Source: Muscardinus avellanarius (lineage: Eukaryota > Chordata > Mammalia > Rodentia > Gliridae). Taken from it: DNA of 64,000 bases. How positions within the stretch are numbered: position 1 is the stretch's first letter; each line of letters starts with the position of its first letter. The DNA is taken from assembly GCA_963383645.1 (NCBI GenBank), contig OY726560.1, positions 24,654,300 through 24,718,299 of the forward strand, given 5' to 3'. This document shows positions 33,071-44,269 of the stretch, piece after piece. The notes beneath the pieces are model-generated. The model made no database searches and was not told the origin of the DNA. It saw only the letters and a list, made by a program, of their open reading frames with translations. The translations under genes and the position numbers were made by a program.

Positions 33071-33264
33071 GATTTTTTTTTTTTTTTTGTACTGGGGATG
33101 GAACCCAGGGGCATTCTACCTCCAACCTACACCCCAGCCCTATTTTTTATTCTTTGTTTTGAAACAGGGTCTTACTGACTTACAAAGGGCCTCACTGAGT
33201 AGCTGAGGCTGTCCTTGAACGATTCTCCTGTCTCAGCCTCCCAAATCCTAGGATTACAGATTTA

Positions 33265-33312
<48 letters not shown>

Positions 33313-33316
33313 CCTT
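33071..33316 (-). mobile_element. B1-dID SINE with (CA)n expanded in its B1 end
   Basis: 18-T tract, dID and B1 complements; the B1 terminus CGCACACCAC...GGCC has expanded into a CA array at 33267-33311 followed by GGCC. Confidence 0.88.
33267..33311. repeat. (CA)n microsatellite
   Basis: About 22 CA units sitting where the B1 start normally lies. Confidence 0.96.
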
Positions 33317-33742
33317 CTTAGATTTAAGAATGCATCTAGCAAAAAAAAAATGGTAGGAACCAGATGCATAATGATAGTCTATTACATCCAGAGACGCTCA
33401 GTATTTTCTGTATTCAGTGAGAAGTAAAGGGAGAAGCTTATGTGTTGTCTTCCCAGGATCCGGGGCAGACTGCTTATCTGAGCAGAGGGAAATGACAGTA
33501 GGAAGAACATGGACCACATGCTGGCCAGATGACAGCTGTCACAGCATCAGGGTGTTGTTGTTGTTCACAAAGATACAAAGGAAAAGGAAAGACAGTGTCC
33601 TGATCTCTTAGATTTACCCATGATCAGAACAGTTTCAGAATTGCTAGGGGCAGGTCAGGGAGCAGGCGTTCTTGCACGATAGCCACACTTATTCTAAAAA
33701 ATTATCAAAAAAAGTTATCAGTCTTTTAAGTGTAACAGATTG
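33317..33742. other. Unique DNA
   Basis: No gene or repeat recognised; the 64-codon frame at 33417 is unsupported. Confidence 0.4.

Positions 33743-33782
<40 letters not shown>
33743..33782. repeat. (CA)n microsatellite
   Basis: About 20 CA units, only about 430 bases from the previous CA array. Confidence 0.97.
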
Positions 33783-33785
<3 letters not shown>

Positions 33786-34372
33786 CAGATTACCCCCAAT
33801 CAAAATAACTCATAGACTAGAGTGATGATAAAGGTAGTAGGTAATTTTTAGAGGAAAAGTTGTTCGCAATATTTCAGTTGGAATATACAATGTTTTGCCT
33901 ACTAACATATTTCCAATGCTTATTCCTTTTCCTTCAAATTTAAGGTTCTTTTTCCTAACTGCTGGTTATTTCCAAATGTCAAAGTGCTCCAGGAAAAATA
34001 AAAAAAAAACTTTTTAAACAATGCATAGGGTTACTGGGCATACAAAGTTAGATCGCCTCTGTTTGGTTAGACGCAAAATAGAATGAGAATGTAAGTCCAC
34101 GGTCCTGACAGTTGTGCGTTAGGAAGGGTGGCAGCCCTGTAACACCAGTGACAGTAACATATGTCATTTCATCTGTGCTTGAGGTGTTCGTTTATTCATT
34201 CACTCAGCACATACGAAGCACTGGCATGCCATAATGACTTCGAGCATTACTACAAAGCAACAGTAAAATAAGACAACGGCTTTGACATTTAACCAAAGAA
34301 AATCCTGGTGACAGCTCCAGGTGTCTAAGATGTATTCTTTCTGGGAACAATGATGAGACATTAATAACTCAA
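33783..34372. other. Unique DNA, possible MIR/L2 trace
   Basis: A GTTTATTCATTCACTCAGCA segment near 34188 is reminiscent of L2/MIR ends; otherwise nothing recognised. Confidence 0.35.
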
Positions 34373-34498
34373 GCCGAGCATGGTGGCCCCCACTTGTAAT
34401 CCCAGTACCTGGGAGGCTGAGATAGGAGGATCGCAGGTTCACGGCCAGCCAGCCTCAGCAACTTAGTGAGACCCTGTTTCAAAATAAAAATATAAAAG
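34373..34498 (+). mobile_element. SINE B1 half and linker only
   Basis: AGCCGAGCATGGTGGCCCCC to GTTTCAAAATAAAAATATAA; right half absent. Confidence 0.82.
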
Positions 34499-34551
34499 GA
34501 GAAAGATTTATACGATCTGAAGAGAAACCAGAGTATTGCAAAATTAAGGGA

Positions 34552-34995
34552 AATACACACAATGGAATTCTACTCAGAAATAAAGAACAAAATCATGTCA
34601 TTCGCAAGAAGATGGAAAGACCTGGAGAGCATTATGTTAAGTGAGATCAGCCAAGCACAGAAAGAGAAGGGACTTATGTTTTCTCTAATATGCCCAAACT
34701 AGGGAGTATTAGGGATACCAGAGGGACTCTAGATAATGGAGGGGAAACCTCAGAAAAGCTAGAAAGGAAGGGGAGGGGAGAAGACGGCTGAGGCTGCTTA
34801 ATGGAGGAGCTACATTCAAATATGTATATAAGTGTGAATGTAGTATTGCTGACCTGAACACTCATTTTGGGGAGGGGGGAGGGAAGGTGGGGGTGAGGGG
34901 TGGAAGGAGGGGCACCAAGTGCTATGTGAATGTGTGCCATTGTCAATATGATCCACATTGTGATGTAAAACTATAGCGTACCAATAAAAAATAAA
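34552..34995 (+). mobile_element. 5'-truncated L1 3' end
   Basis: ACACACAATGGAATTCTACT, CATTATGTTAAGTGAGATCA, a G-rich 3'UTR stretch (GGGGAGGGGGGAGGGAAGG) and ACCAATAAAAAATAAAATAA tail. Same subfamily as 11060-11665. Confidence 0.88.
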
Positions 34996-35030
34996 ATAAA
35001 GAATTAAAAATGTGAAAAAATAAAAGAATA

Positions 35031-35330
35031 GCCAGACACAGTGGCGCGTGTAGTCCCAACATTTGGGGAGCTGAGACAGGAGGATCCTGGTTCCATGACA
35101 GCTTCAGCTACTTAGTGAGGTCCTTTGCAACTCAGGGAGACATTGTTTCAGAATAAAGAGTTAAAAATTGGGCTGGGAGATGTAGCCTGGAAATAGAATG
35201 CCCCTGGATTCCATCCCCAGTACTGCAACAAATAAATAAATAATTAAATAAAGAAATAAATAAAATCAGGCTAAGGGTGTTACTTGAAAGTAGACTGCCC
35301 ATGGATTTCATTCCCAGTAAAAAAAAAAAT
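35031..35330 (+). mobile_element. B1-dID SINE followed by an extra right half
   Basis: SINE 35031-35245 (GCCAGACACAGTGGCGCG...), then after an (AAAT)n spacer another diverged dID-like unit at 35268-35322 (AGGCTAAGGGTGTTACTTGA). Either a split older SINE or a duplicated right half. Confidence 0.8.
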
Positions 35331-35348
35331 TAAAAATAAAACAAACAG

Positions 35349-35570
35349 CCCGGTGTGGTGGCGCATGCTTGTAATCCTCGCATTTGGAAGGCTGAAACTG
35401 GTGGATCACGGTTCAGATAGCCTCAGCTATTTAGTGAGGCCCTCTGCAACTTAGTAAGACCATGTTTCAAAATAAAGAATAAAAAATAGGGAAGGGGGTG
35501 TAGCTTGGAAATTGAATGCCCCTGGGTTCCATCCCCAGACCTGCAAAAATAAAAAATAAAATAAAACAAA
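35349..35570 (+). mobile_element. B1-dID SINE, older type
   Basis: CAGCCCGGTGTGGTGGCGCA start; AAATAAAACAAAC on both sides. Confidence 0.9.
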
Positions 35571-36253
35571 CAAACCAGAAAGCCCTCAGAACTGTCAGGA
35601 TCAGGGCTGGCTTTCCATCCTTCTGAGGGGCCCGGAATGGGGACAGCACCTGCTTGTAACAAGCGTGGGTCCACATCCCCTTTCCTGTCCTGTGCTTTCT
35701 GACCCTGATTCCTTCAGATGGCGAAGCTGCACCCTGCTATGCTGCTCTCCATATAAAGCATTCACATTTGCTGTTCGATTTGGGTGATCAAGCTATCTCA
35801 TCCCATGGGAGTATCATTTTCACACCAAGGTGATCAAAACATCACTGTAAAATAGTCTTGCAAAATGATGAGTATCTGGAAGATTTATTGTTTCAGCATT
35901 TACTACCTGTGGGTAATCTATGACATTTTGGCAACAAAGGGGAACAGATGGCAGCTTCCTGACTGCATCCGGTGGTGGCTCTGAGCATGAGCACGCTGGC
36001 AGAGACCCACCTGAGGATGATTCAGAGGAGAAAGAGAAGAAAAATGTCTGCACCCAAAACCTTGTCAATAAATTTTTCTGGTTTTTTTCCTTTGAAAGAA
36101 ACTGAAAACAGTTGTATGCATTTTCTTTCTGCTTTATCACTAAAATTCTTAGAGGCACAAAAGTGTATTTCCTTAAATCGATTTGCTTATTTGACTAGTT
36201 CACAAATGAAATTGTGTAATATGCCTGCATATATGACAATTATATAACACTGT
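35571..36253. other. Unique DNA
   Basis: A 61-codon acidic frame (35920-36105, plus) is crossed by a 112-codon minus-strand frame; neither resembles a known protein. No repeat recognised. Confidence 0.4.
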
Positions 36254-36457
36254 TTTGTGGTACTGGGGATGGAACCCAGGGGCATGCTACCTCCAAGCTA
36301 CACCCCCAGCCCTATTTTTTAAATTCTTATTTTGAAACAGAGTCTCACTGAGTTGCAAAGGACCTCAGTAAGTATCTGAGGCTGACCGCGAACCATGATC
36401 CTCCTGTCTCAGCCTCCAAAATGCTGGGATTATAAGCATGCACCACCATGCCCAGCT
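36254..36457 (-). mobile_element. B1-dID SINE, older type
   Basis: GTGGTACTGGGGATGGAACC to CACCACCATGCCCAGC; flanked by TATATAACACT / TATATGACACT. Confidence 0.92.
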
Positions 36458-36517
36458 TTATATGACACTTTTTAAGCAACTTTATTGAGATATAATTCAC
36501 CTAATACTCAATGGCTT

Positions 36518-36935
36518 TGGAGGGGGGTACTGGGTATTGAACCCAGAGACATCCTACCTCTAAGCTAAACCCTAGGCCTTTTAAAAAAATTATTTTAAGT
36601 TTTTGAAAGGAGGTCTTACAGAGCTGGATATGATAGTACACACCTGTAATCCTAGTACTGGGAGGCTGAGACAGGAGGATTACAAATTCAAGGACAGCCT
36701 CAGAAAGTAGTGTCATCAGCCTGGAAAGACCCTGTTTCAAAATAAAAATAAAATAAGGATGGGGAATATAGCTCAGAAATAGAATGCCCCTGGGTTCAAT
36801 TCCCCCACACCACAAAAAAAAGAAAGAAAGAAAAGAAACAGTCTCACTAAACTGTTGAGGCTGACCTGGAACCTGTCATCCTCTTGTCTCAGCCTCCTAA
36901 GCACTGGGATTACAGGCATGCACCACCACGGCCAG
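36518..36935 (-). mobile_element. Outer SINE of a nested pair in old L1
   Basis: dID part 36522-36575 and B1 part 36838-36935; flanked by CTCAATGGCTTT (left ending about 36516, right from 36936). Confidence 0.88.
36616..36837 (+). mobile_element. Inner SINE, opposite orientation
   Basis: AGCTGGATATGATAGTACAC to the (GAAA)n tail; inserted in the outer SINE near TTTTGAAA. Confidence 0.85.
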
Positions 36936-37334
36936 CTCAATGGCTTTTATTGTACTCACATTGCTGTGCGTTAGTTATCATAACCAACTTTAGAATCTTT
37001 TCATTACCAGAAAAAAACCTCTCTACCTTTTACTTCCCCCACCCACCCCATTTTCTTCACCCATAACAACCCCCTAATCTACTTTCTGTCAATAGATTTG
37101 CCTATTCTGGACATTTCATTTAATTGTAATCATATGATATTTGATCCTTTGTGATAGGTTTCTTTTATTCAACAGGCTTTCAAGGTTCAACTGTCTAATA
37201 GTCTGTATCATTTCTTTTTATTCCCAAATAATATCCCAGTAAATACCTTCTATTAATCCATTCATCTATTGATGGATGTTTGGCTTGTTTCTACTCATTG
37301 TAGGTTTCAATAATGCTCTTAAGAATTTCTCTTT

Positions 37335-37540
37335 CTTGGGTGGGGGGTAACTTGAGAATGAATTCAGAGACATTCTACCCCCAAGCTATACCTCAGCCCT
37401 TTTATATTTTTATTTTAAAGCACTCTTGCTTGGTTGCTGAGAGCCTCACTACATTGTTAAGGCTGTCCTTGAACCTGCAATTCTCCTGTCTCAGCCTCCT
37501 AAGTACAGCAATTACAGGTGCATGCCACTATGCCCAGCTT
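37335..37540 (-). mobile_element. B1-dID SINE, old, inside old L1
   Basis: GTAACTTGAGAATGAATTCA (dID) to CACTATGCCCAGCTT (B1 start). Confidence 0.85.
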
Positions 37541-38927
37541 ATAAATTTCATGTACAAGTTTTATGTGCACATCTGTTTTAATATCTTCTGGATACATACC
37601 TAAGAGTGGAATTGCTGAATAAGGTGGTAATTTCTTGTTAAACTATTTGGAAAAGCTAGCTGTTTGCTCAACTAGTTGCACAATTTTACAATCCCAACAG
37701 CAATATATGAGCATTTCAGTTTCCCCACCTCTTCACTAGCACTTGTTATTTTCTGTCTGTTTGACTATAACCATCCTACTAGGCGTGAAGCAGAATTTCA
37801 CCATGGTATGATTTCCATTTCCCCACTAGCTAGTAATGTTAAGTATCTTTTCATGTATTTATTAGCCATTTGTAAATTTTTAGCGCAATGTCTCCTTCAC
37901 ATCTTTGCCCATTTTTAATTGGGTAGTTTCTTTGGTACTGATTTTTAATAGTTCTTTCATCTTCTATATATAAATCCCTTATCAGATATATATTATTTGC
38001 AATTTTTTTCCAAATCTGTGGTTTGTCTTTTTTAATTTTGTACTGGTACATTACAGTCCTATATCTTAATGGGGTACAAGATAGTAGAGACATACGTATG
38101 CACATCACCCAATTAGCCCTTACCCAATTCCCGCCCCATTCCCTCCTCCTCCCTCCTTCTCATGTTTGGTTTAGTGATTGACATTGATATGTCTGTTAAA
38201 GTACATCATGTGCCTTAGAAAATTCCCTCTTCCCCTCTCCCATCCTCTCAGTAAGGTCACCATTTATAGTATCTTCTTCTTTTTCTAGAGTTCTTCCTAT
38301 GACCCATTTTTTCCCTAGCTTCCGCATATTAGAGAGAGCATCTGATTTCTTTTCTGTGACTGACTAATCTCACTTAGTGCTTAGCATAATGTCCTCCAAT
38401 TCCACCCATTTTACTTTAAATGATGTAATTTTGTTGTTTTTATGGCTGAGTTGAATTCCATTGTGTACATATCCCATAGATTTGTAATCTATTCTTCTGT
38501 TGATGGACATCCTGGCTGGTTCCATATTTTTGGAAATGGTGAATTGTGCAGCTGTGAACACAGATTCGCATGCATTAATTTGGTAGTTTGGTTTCCATTA
38601 TTTTGGGTAGATACCCAGAAGTGGTACTGCTGGATCATTTGGTAAATTTGTTCCCATTCTTCTGAGAATTAGTGGTTGCACTAATTTGCAATCGCACCAG
38701 CAGTGTATTGGTATTCCCACTTCTCCACATCCTCACCAGCATCTGTTGTTGTCTGTGTTTTGAATGATTGCCATTCTAGTTGGAGTTAGGTGAAATCTCA
38801 GGGTGCTTTTGATTTGCATCTCTCTGATTGCTAATGATGTTGGGCATTTTTTTGTGCATTTATTGGCCATTTGAATTTCTTCTTTCATGAAGTGCCTATT
38901 TAGTTCACTGGGCCAATTTTGATTGGG

Positions 38928-39684
38928 TTATTTGTTATTGTGGGATATCCTGAGTGGAAGTGTTATCTGAATTTCTTTTTCAGTGGATTTATGCTTCACA
39001 TACAGGAAAGCTTCTGATTTTTTAAGATTGATTTTGTATCCAGACACTTTGCTGAATTTGTTGATCAGTTCTATAAGCCTTTGGTTGAGTTTGTTGGGTC
39101 TTCTTAGTATCATATCATCTGCAAATAGTGAAAGCTTGAGTTTTTCTTTTCCTATTTGTACTCCTTTGATTTCCTTTTCTTGCCTTATTGCCGTGGCTAG
39201 AGTCTCAAGTACTGTACTGAAGAGAAGTGGTGATAATAGACATCCTTGTCTTATTCCTATTTTAGGGGAAATTCTCAAACTTGTTCTCCATTTAATATAA
39301 TGTTGGCTGTGGGCCTATTGTAGATTGCCTTTATAATGTTGATGTATGTTCCTTCTATTCTGATTCTCTGCAATGCTTTTAGCATAAATGGATGTTGGAT
39401 TTTATCAAATGATTTTTCAGCATCTATTGAAATGTTCCTTTTACCAGTAAAAAACAAACAAACAAACAAAAAAAGCAATCTGCTTTGTCTATTCTAATAA
39501 GCTTGGGCTTGAAGTCTAACTTGACTGATATCATAGTTGCTACTCTTGCTTGTCTTTGAGTTTCATTGGCATGGATTACCTTGCTCCAGCCCTTTACCTT
39601 AAGTTTGTTACTATCTTTTCTTGTAGGGTATGTTTCTTGCAGGCAGCAGATAGATGGATTCTGATTTTTAATCCACTTTGCCAC
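38928..39684 (-). pseudogene. L1 ORF2 remnants: RT and endonuclease pieces
   Basis: RT motif region with [13 protein letters not shown] and FADDM(I) (38928-39278), preceding RT strand with [13 protein letters not shown] (to 39478), and the endonuclease start with SICCLQETYPTRKDS (39424-39684). A deletion joins endonuclease to RT near 39440 with an inserted GTTT-rich run. The family copies RNA into DNA at the target site; this copy is broken. Confidence 0.88.
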
Positions 39685-39807
39685 CTTATGTCTTTTTATT
39701 GAGGAATTGAGACCATTTATGTTCAGTGTGATTATTGAAAGATGATTTTTAATTCCTAAAATATTGAGATTTAACTTCTCTTTGAGGTAGTGTTTGTTCT
39801 TCTTTGC

Positions 39808-40395
39808 TTAGTTATTTGCTGAATGAAAATTCTTGTTTCTCTGCTTCTGGTGTGTATTACTCATTTCTTCTTTGCCGTTAATCTCATTGAGTATTTTCTC
39901 TAGTGCTGGTTTGGAAGACATAAATTTCTTCAGCTTCTGTTTGTCATGAAAAGTTTTTATTTCCCTGTCTAATTTAAGAGATAGTTTTGCTGGGTAAAAC
40001 ATTTTTGGCTGCAAGTTGTTTTCTTTCAGAGTTTTAAATGACTTGGTTTTCATGACTTGGTTTGGGAAGTCTAGAATGATTCTAAGTGGTTTGCCTCTGA
40101 ATGTCACTTGGTCTTTTATTTTGGTTGCCTTTAAGATTCTCTCCTTGGCTTTTACATTGGTGACTTTGACTATTATGTGGCATGGGGAACCTTTTCTCTG
40201 ATCTTTTCTAAAGGGAGTCCTATAAGGTTTTTGTACCTGTGTATCAACTTCTTGCTCTATGCTTGGAAATTTTTCTGCTATTACTGCTTTGAAAAGATTA
40301 TTGATCTCTTTGGTTTCACCTTTCATTCCCTCTTCGGTGCCAGTTATTCTTAGGTTGGCTCTTTTAAAATGGGCCCATATTTCTTCAATGTCCAA
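39808..40395 (-). pseudogene. L1 ORF1 fragment
   Basis: 195 open codons covering the RRM-like and C-terminal RNA-binding parts: NLRITGTEEGMKGE, HIIVKVTNVKAKERILKA, TLKENNLQPKMFYPAKLS, REIKTFHDKQKLKKFM. The N-terminal coiled-coil part lies upstream to about 40720 but is out of frame. ORF1p is the trimeric RNA chaperone of L1 particles. Confidence 0.87.
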
Positions 40396-42298
40396 TTCAT
40401 GCTGTCAAATTGTTTTTTCTAAGTTATATCCTATGCATTTGTTTTAGAGTGATCATCTTCTAGGAGTGAGATTCTATTCCCCATGTGGTCTAAGCAATTG
40501 CTTATAGTTTGAATGGACACCTTCGCCTCAATGATTGCATCCTTTCTTTCTTTCAGACTCTCTCTAAATTCCTTTTGGAAGTCCTGTATTATTTCTACAG
40601 TTACATTCCTGATTTGACCTTCTGGAGAACTCTGCGATTCTGTCAGGTTCTGTTATTGTGGTGTTATTGGACCTCATTTCTCCCTTGTTGTTATTCCTTC
40701 TCATGATTTCAGAAGTTTGTATCTGTTGCTTTTGATAGATTTCTCTCAGTCTCTAGGTGTCGGCTGGTATATCCAAGGGCAAGTTGTGTTGTATTCAACA
40801 GTGAAGGTTGAGTGAGGGGGGAAGCGAAGTTGTAAATGCAAAAATAGGGTAAAGCCTCAGATAGGATGGAATAAAATGAGAATATGAGTTTGGTAAGGTG
40901 GTATATACTAGAGATTAGGGATAGTGAATATGTAGTAGTATTCTAATAACCAATGTAGAGTTTCTGGTATAGTGATATGAAGTGGATTTAATACAAGGCA
41001 AGGAAGAGAAAAGAAGAGAGGAAAAAAAGATAAAAGAGAAGATGGTGACTGAGAGAAGCAGTGCTTACCAGTCCTATTGACACTCGATCTCCATTGCCTC
41101 AAAAACAGTGCTCTACAAAGCCAAAAAATATTATCAGTAGAGAAATAAAAATGATAAACACAAGGAACAGAGAAAATGAAGATTAGAAGATGACCAGAGA
41201 GAAAAAAAAATGCCTGCCTTGTGATGGCAGGTGCCACACCAGTGCAGTCTTCCCTCACAGCACCACATTCTAGAGATGAAAAGGAAAACAAGGATTTGAA
41301 TTGAGCAGCTGCAGATCCACAGGTTGTATATCATCAGTCATTCCAACACAAAGACCTGCTACAGCTTCCAGCAGCCCACCATGCCCTACAGGTATCCAAA
41401 GTGGAGCTCAACACCAGAATAGAAACCTACTATTTTTGTGGCCAAGGGCACTGCGGCAACATCATGCCAGGAGCAGCCAAGATCACCATGCTCGCAAGAG
41501 ATCCAGACCAGCGTGCACTAAAATCATAAGTGAAACTGTGGTCCCCGCAGGAGAACTTCCAGTGCTTGTCCCTAGGGACTCAAGTAGCCACGATAAACTC
41601 CCTGTGTCTGAGATCTTGTGGTTCAATCTAGTGAAGGAGAAGTGGCAGCAGAGATTACCACACTTTCCAGAGACCCAGAGTAGTGCTCAATAACACTGTA
41701 AGTGAGGTTGTGGTTCCCATGGGAAAACACCCATCAGGCACCCCTAGGGACTCGTGCAGCCCTGATAAACACCCCAGGTCTGAGACTTTCCAATACAACC
41801 TGGAGAAAGCGGGAGTGGGAGCTGTTGTTGGATATAACAGAAGCTCAGACAAACTCAGGCCTTGATCAGCAGAAAGTATGGAAGGAAAGTCTAGCTTAAC
41901 ACCATACCCAACTAATAGAAGCTCTGGGATCACCACAGACCTCCCAGTCATGGTGAATGGGGAGAAGTCAGAACAGACCAGCCCTAGCTGTGGAGAACAG
42001 AGACTCCTACATTGAGTTTGGTCTCAGAGGCATAAGCCACCAATGGCAGCAGGGCGAGACCAGGACTTCAAATCTGTGGAAAGCGTGGAGGGTGCCTGCA
42101 CTTAATACTAAATCCAGCCCCAATGATATTGACCATCTGCATAGACTGAGAAAAACTCAGAAAACCAAACTCACAACAGGAAAGGTAGCAGTGGCACTTG
42201 GTACACAGACAGAGACTGCAGCGGACCTATCTGCTGAATAGTCATTTATTTGTAGAGTGGCATTGATTCATTGTTAAGGTTGTTTTGGTTTTTCGTTC

Positions 42299-42299
<1 letters not shown>

Positions 42300-42346
<47 letters not shown>
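42300..42346. repeat. (TG)n microsatellite in L1 5'UTR
   Basis: About 23 TG units, then TGAGTATGTATGC; (GTTT)n at 42366-42388. The related 5'UTR piece at 46500 has only GTGTGTGTGAG, so the array expanded in this copy. Confidence 0.95.
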
Positions 42347-42349
<3 letters not shown>

Positions 42350-42792
42350 AGTATGTATGCCTGGTTTGTTTGTTTGTTTGTTTTTCTGTTTTTTATTACC
42401 CTCTTCCTAAACCCTCTCCCAAGCTTCTTCTTGTGTACATACCAACTCTCTTCTCACTATCCCTTTCCTCTGTTTTTCTTCTTTTTATCTCTCCCTTGTC
42501 TTGTATCAAATCCACTTCTTATCATTATACCAGAAATCCTACATTGGTTACTAGAATACTACTACATTTTTACTATCTCTAATCTCTAGTATATACTACT
42601 TTACCAAACTTATACTCTCATTCTATTTGGCCCTATATGAGACTTTACCCTATTCTTCCATTTACTCCTGCACTTCCCTCCTTCCTCAGCCTTCAGTGTT
42701 GAATACAATACAAACTGCCCTTGGATATACCAGCTGACACCTCGAGACAGAGAGAAATCTATCAAAAGCAACAGAGGCAAACTTCTGAAATC

Positions 42793-43910
42793 ATGAAAAG
42801 GAGGGAAAACAAGGGAGTAATGAGCTCCCACAACTCCACAATTACAGAACCTAATAACACAGAATTGCAGAGATCTCCAGAAGGGCAAATCAGAAATGTA
42901 ACTGTAGAAATAATACAGGAATTCTGAAAAGAATTTAGAGAGTCTGAAATAAATGAAGGATGCAATCACTGAAGTAAAGGCATCTATTCAAACTATAAAC
43001 AATCACTTAGACCACATGGAGAGTAGAATCTTGCTCTTAGAAGATGATCACTCCAAATATGAACATATAGGTTTATTTTATTTTATTTTATTTTTGTGGT
43101 ACTGGGGTTCCTGGAAACCCTTCTACCTCTGGACTATACTCCCAGACCTATTTTATATTTTATTTGGAAACAGGGTCTCTTGAGCCAGCAAGGCTGGCTT
43201 TGAACCTGCACAATCCTCCTGTCTCCTCCTCCCAAGCGTGGGGATTACAAGCATGCACCACCATGCCTGGCTGAACATATAGTTTATAACATAGAAAAAA
43301 CAATTTGACAGCAAGAATTGGACATTGAAGAAATATGGGCCCATATTAAAAGAGCTAACCTAAGAATAATTGGCATATAGGAGGGAAAAGAGGGTGAAAC
43401 CAAGTCACTCAACAATCTTTTCAAAGAAGTAATAGCAGAAAAATTTCCAAACATAGAGCAAGAGATCGACACACAGGTACAGGAAACTTATAGAACCTCT
43501 TTTAGACAAGATCAGAGAAAAGGTTCCCCATACCATATAACAGTCGAAATGACCAATGTAGAAGCTAAGGAGAGAATCTTAAAGGCAACAAAAAAACAAA
43601 AGACAAACTGAAATTCAGAGGGAAACCAATTAGAATCACTCCAAACCTCCCAAACCAAGTCACAAAAGCCAGAAGAGCCTGGAGTAACATATTTCAAACT
43701 CTGAAAGAAAACAACTTGCAGCCAAAAATTTCCTACCCAGCAAAACTATCTCTCAAATTAGATGGGGAAATAAAAATCTGAAGGAGTTCTGTCTTCAAAA
43801 CTAGCACTAGAGAAAATACTCAAAGAGATTAACTACAAAGAAGAAACAATACAGACCAGAACCAGAGAAAAAAGAAATTCAATTAGCAGATAACTAAGGA
43901 AAGAAGAACA
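42793..43910 (+). pseudogene. L1 ORF1, broken, with SINE insertion
   Basis: Starts MKRRENKGVMSSHNS, reaches a stop after about 44 codons, then continues in shifting frames (coiled-coil region, RRM-like, C-terminal RNA-binding), interrupted by the SINE at 43072-43272. Confidence 0.82.
43072..43272 (-). mobile_element. B1-dID SINE, younger type, in L1 ORF1
   Basis: (TTTTA)n tail, GTGGTACTGGGGTTCCTGGA right-half complement; GAACATATAG on both sides. Confidence 0.92.
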
Positions 43911-44041
43911 AACAGTATTTCAAACAGAAGTAAAATCTTAACATGTTAGGAATTAAAAATCCTCTCTCATAAATTATACTGAATGTAAATGGCCTCAATT
44001 CCCCAATAAAAAGACATAAAGTGGCAAAATAGATTAAAAAC

Positions 44042-44261
44042 CGAGCCAGGTGTGGTGGTGCATGCTTGCAATCCCTGCACTTGGGAGGCTAAGAAAGGAG
44101 GATCACACAGGTTTAAAGCCAGCCTCAGCTACTGGGTGATGCTCTCAACAACTTAGTGAGACTCTGTTTCCAAATAAAATATAAAATAGGTCTGGGAGTA
44201 TAGCCCAGAGGTAGAAAGCCTCTGGGTTCCACCCCCAGTACCACCAAAAAAAAAAAAAAAT
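44042..44261 (+). mobile_element. B1-dID SINE, younger type, in L1 ORF2
   Basis: GAGCCAGGTGTGGTGG start; ATTAAAAACC on both sides; 15-A tail. Confidence 0.92.
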
Positions 44262-44269
44262 TAAAAACC

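Larger units (their letters stand above)
36465..38034 (-). mobile_element. Old L1 (L1M type) with SINE insertions
   Basis: ACTTTATTGAGATATAATTC marks the old L1 3'UTR in reverse; later CATTCATCTATTGATGGATG, ACCTAAGAGTGGAATTGCTG and TGTTTGACTATAACCATCCT continue toward ORF2. Ends at the tail of the younger L1. Confidence 0.82.
38037..41298 (-). mobile_element. Younger L1, internally deleted, minus strand
   Basis: The 3' end at 38037 abuts T-rich sequence (its poly-A). Going up in coordinate: 3'UTR, ORF2 C-terminal region, RT fragment (38928-39478), endonuclease start (39424-39684), ORF1 (39808-40395 and upstream), 5'UTR to about 41298. At 3.3 kb it is about half a full L1; ORF2 has lost most of EN-RT and a block between RT and C-terminus. 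Confidence 0.9.

Noticed and set aside
13888..33782. Regularly repeated blocks that could suggest a CRISPR array
   Set aside because: They are CA microsatellites and dispersed SINEs; there is no repeat-spacer pattern and the genome is mammalian.
42271..42589. Cys/Val-rich frames
   Set aside because: Translations of a (TG)n array within an L1 5'UTR.
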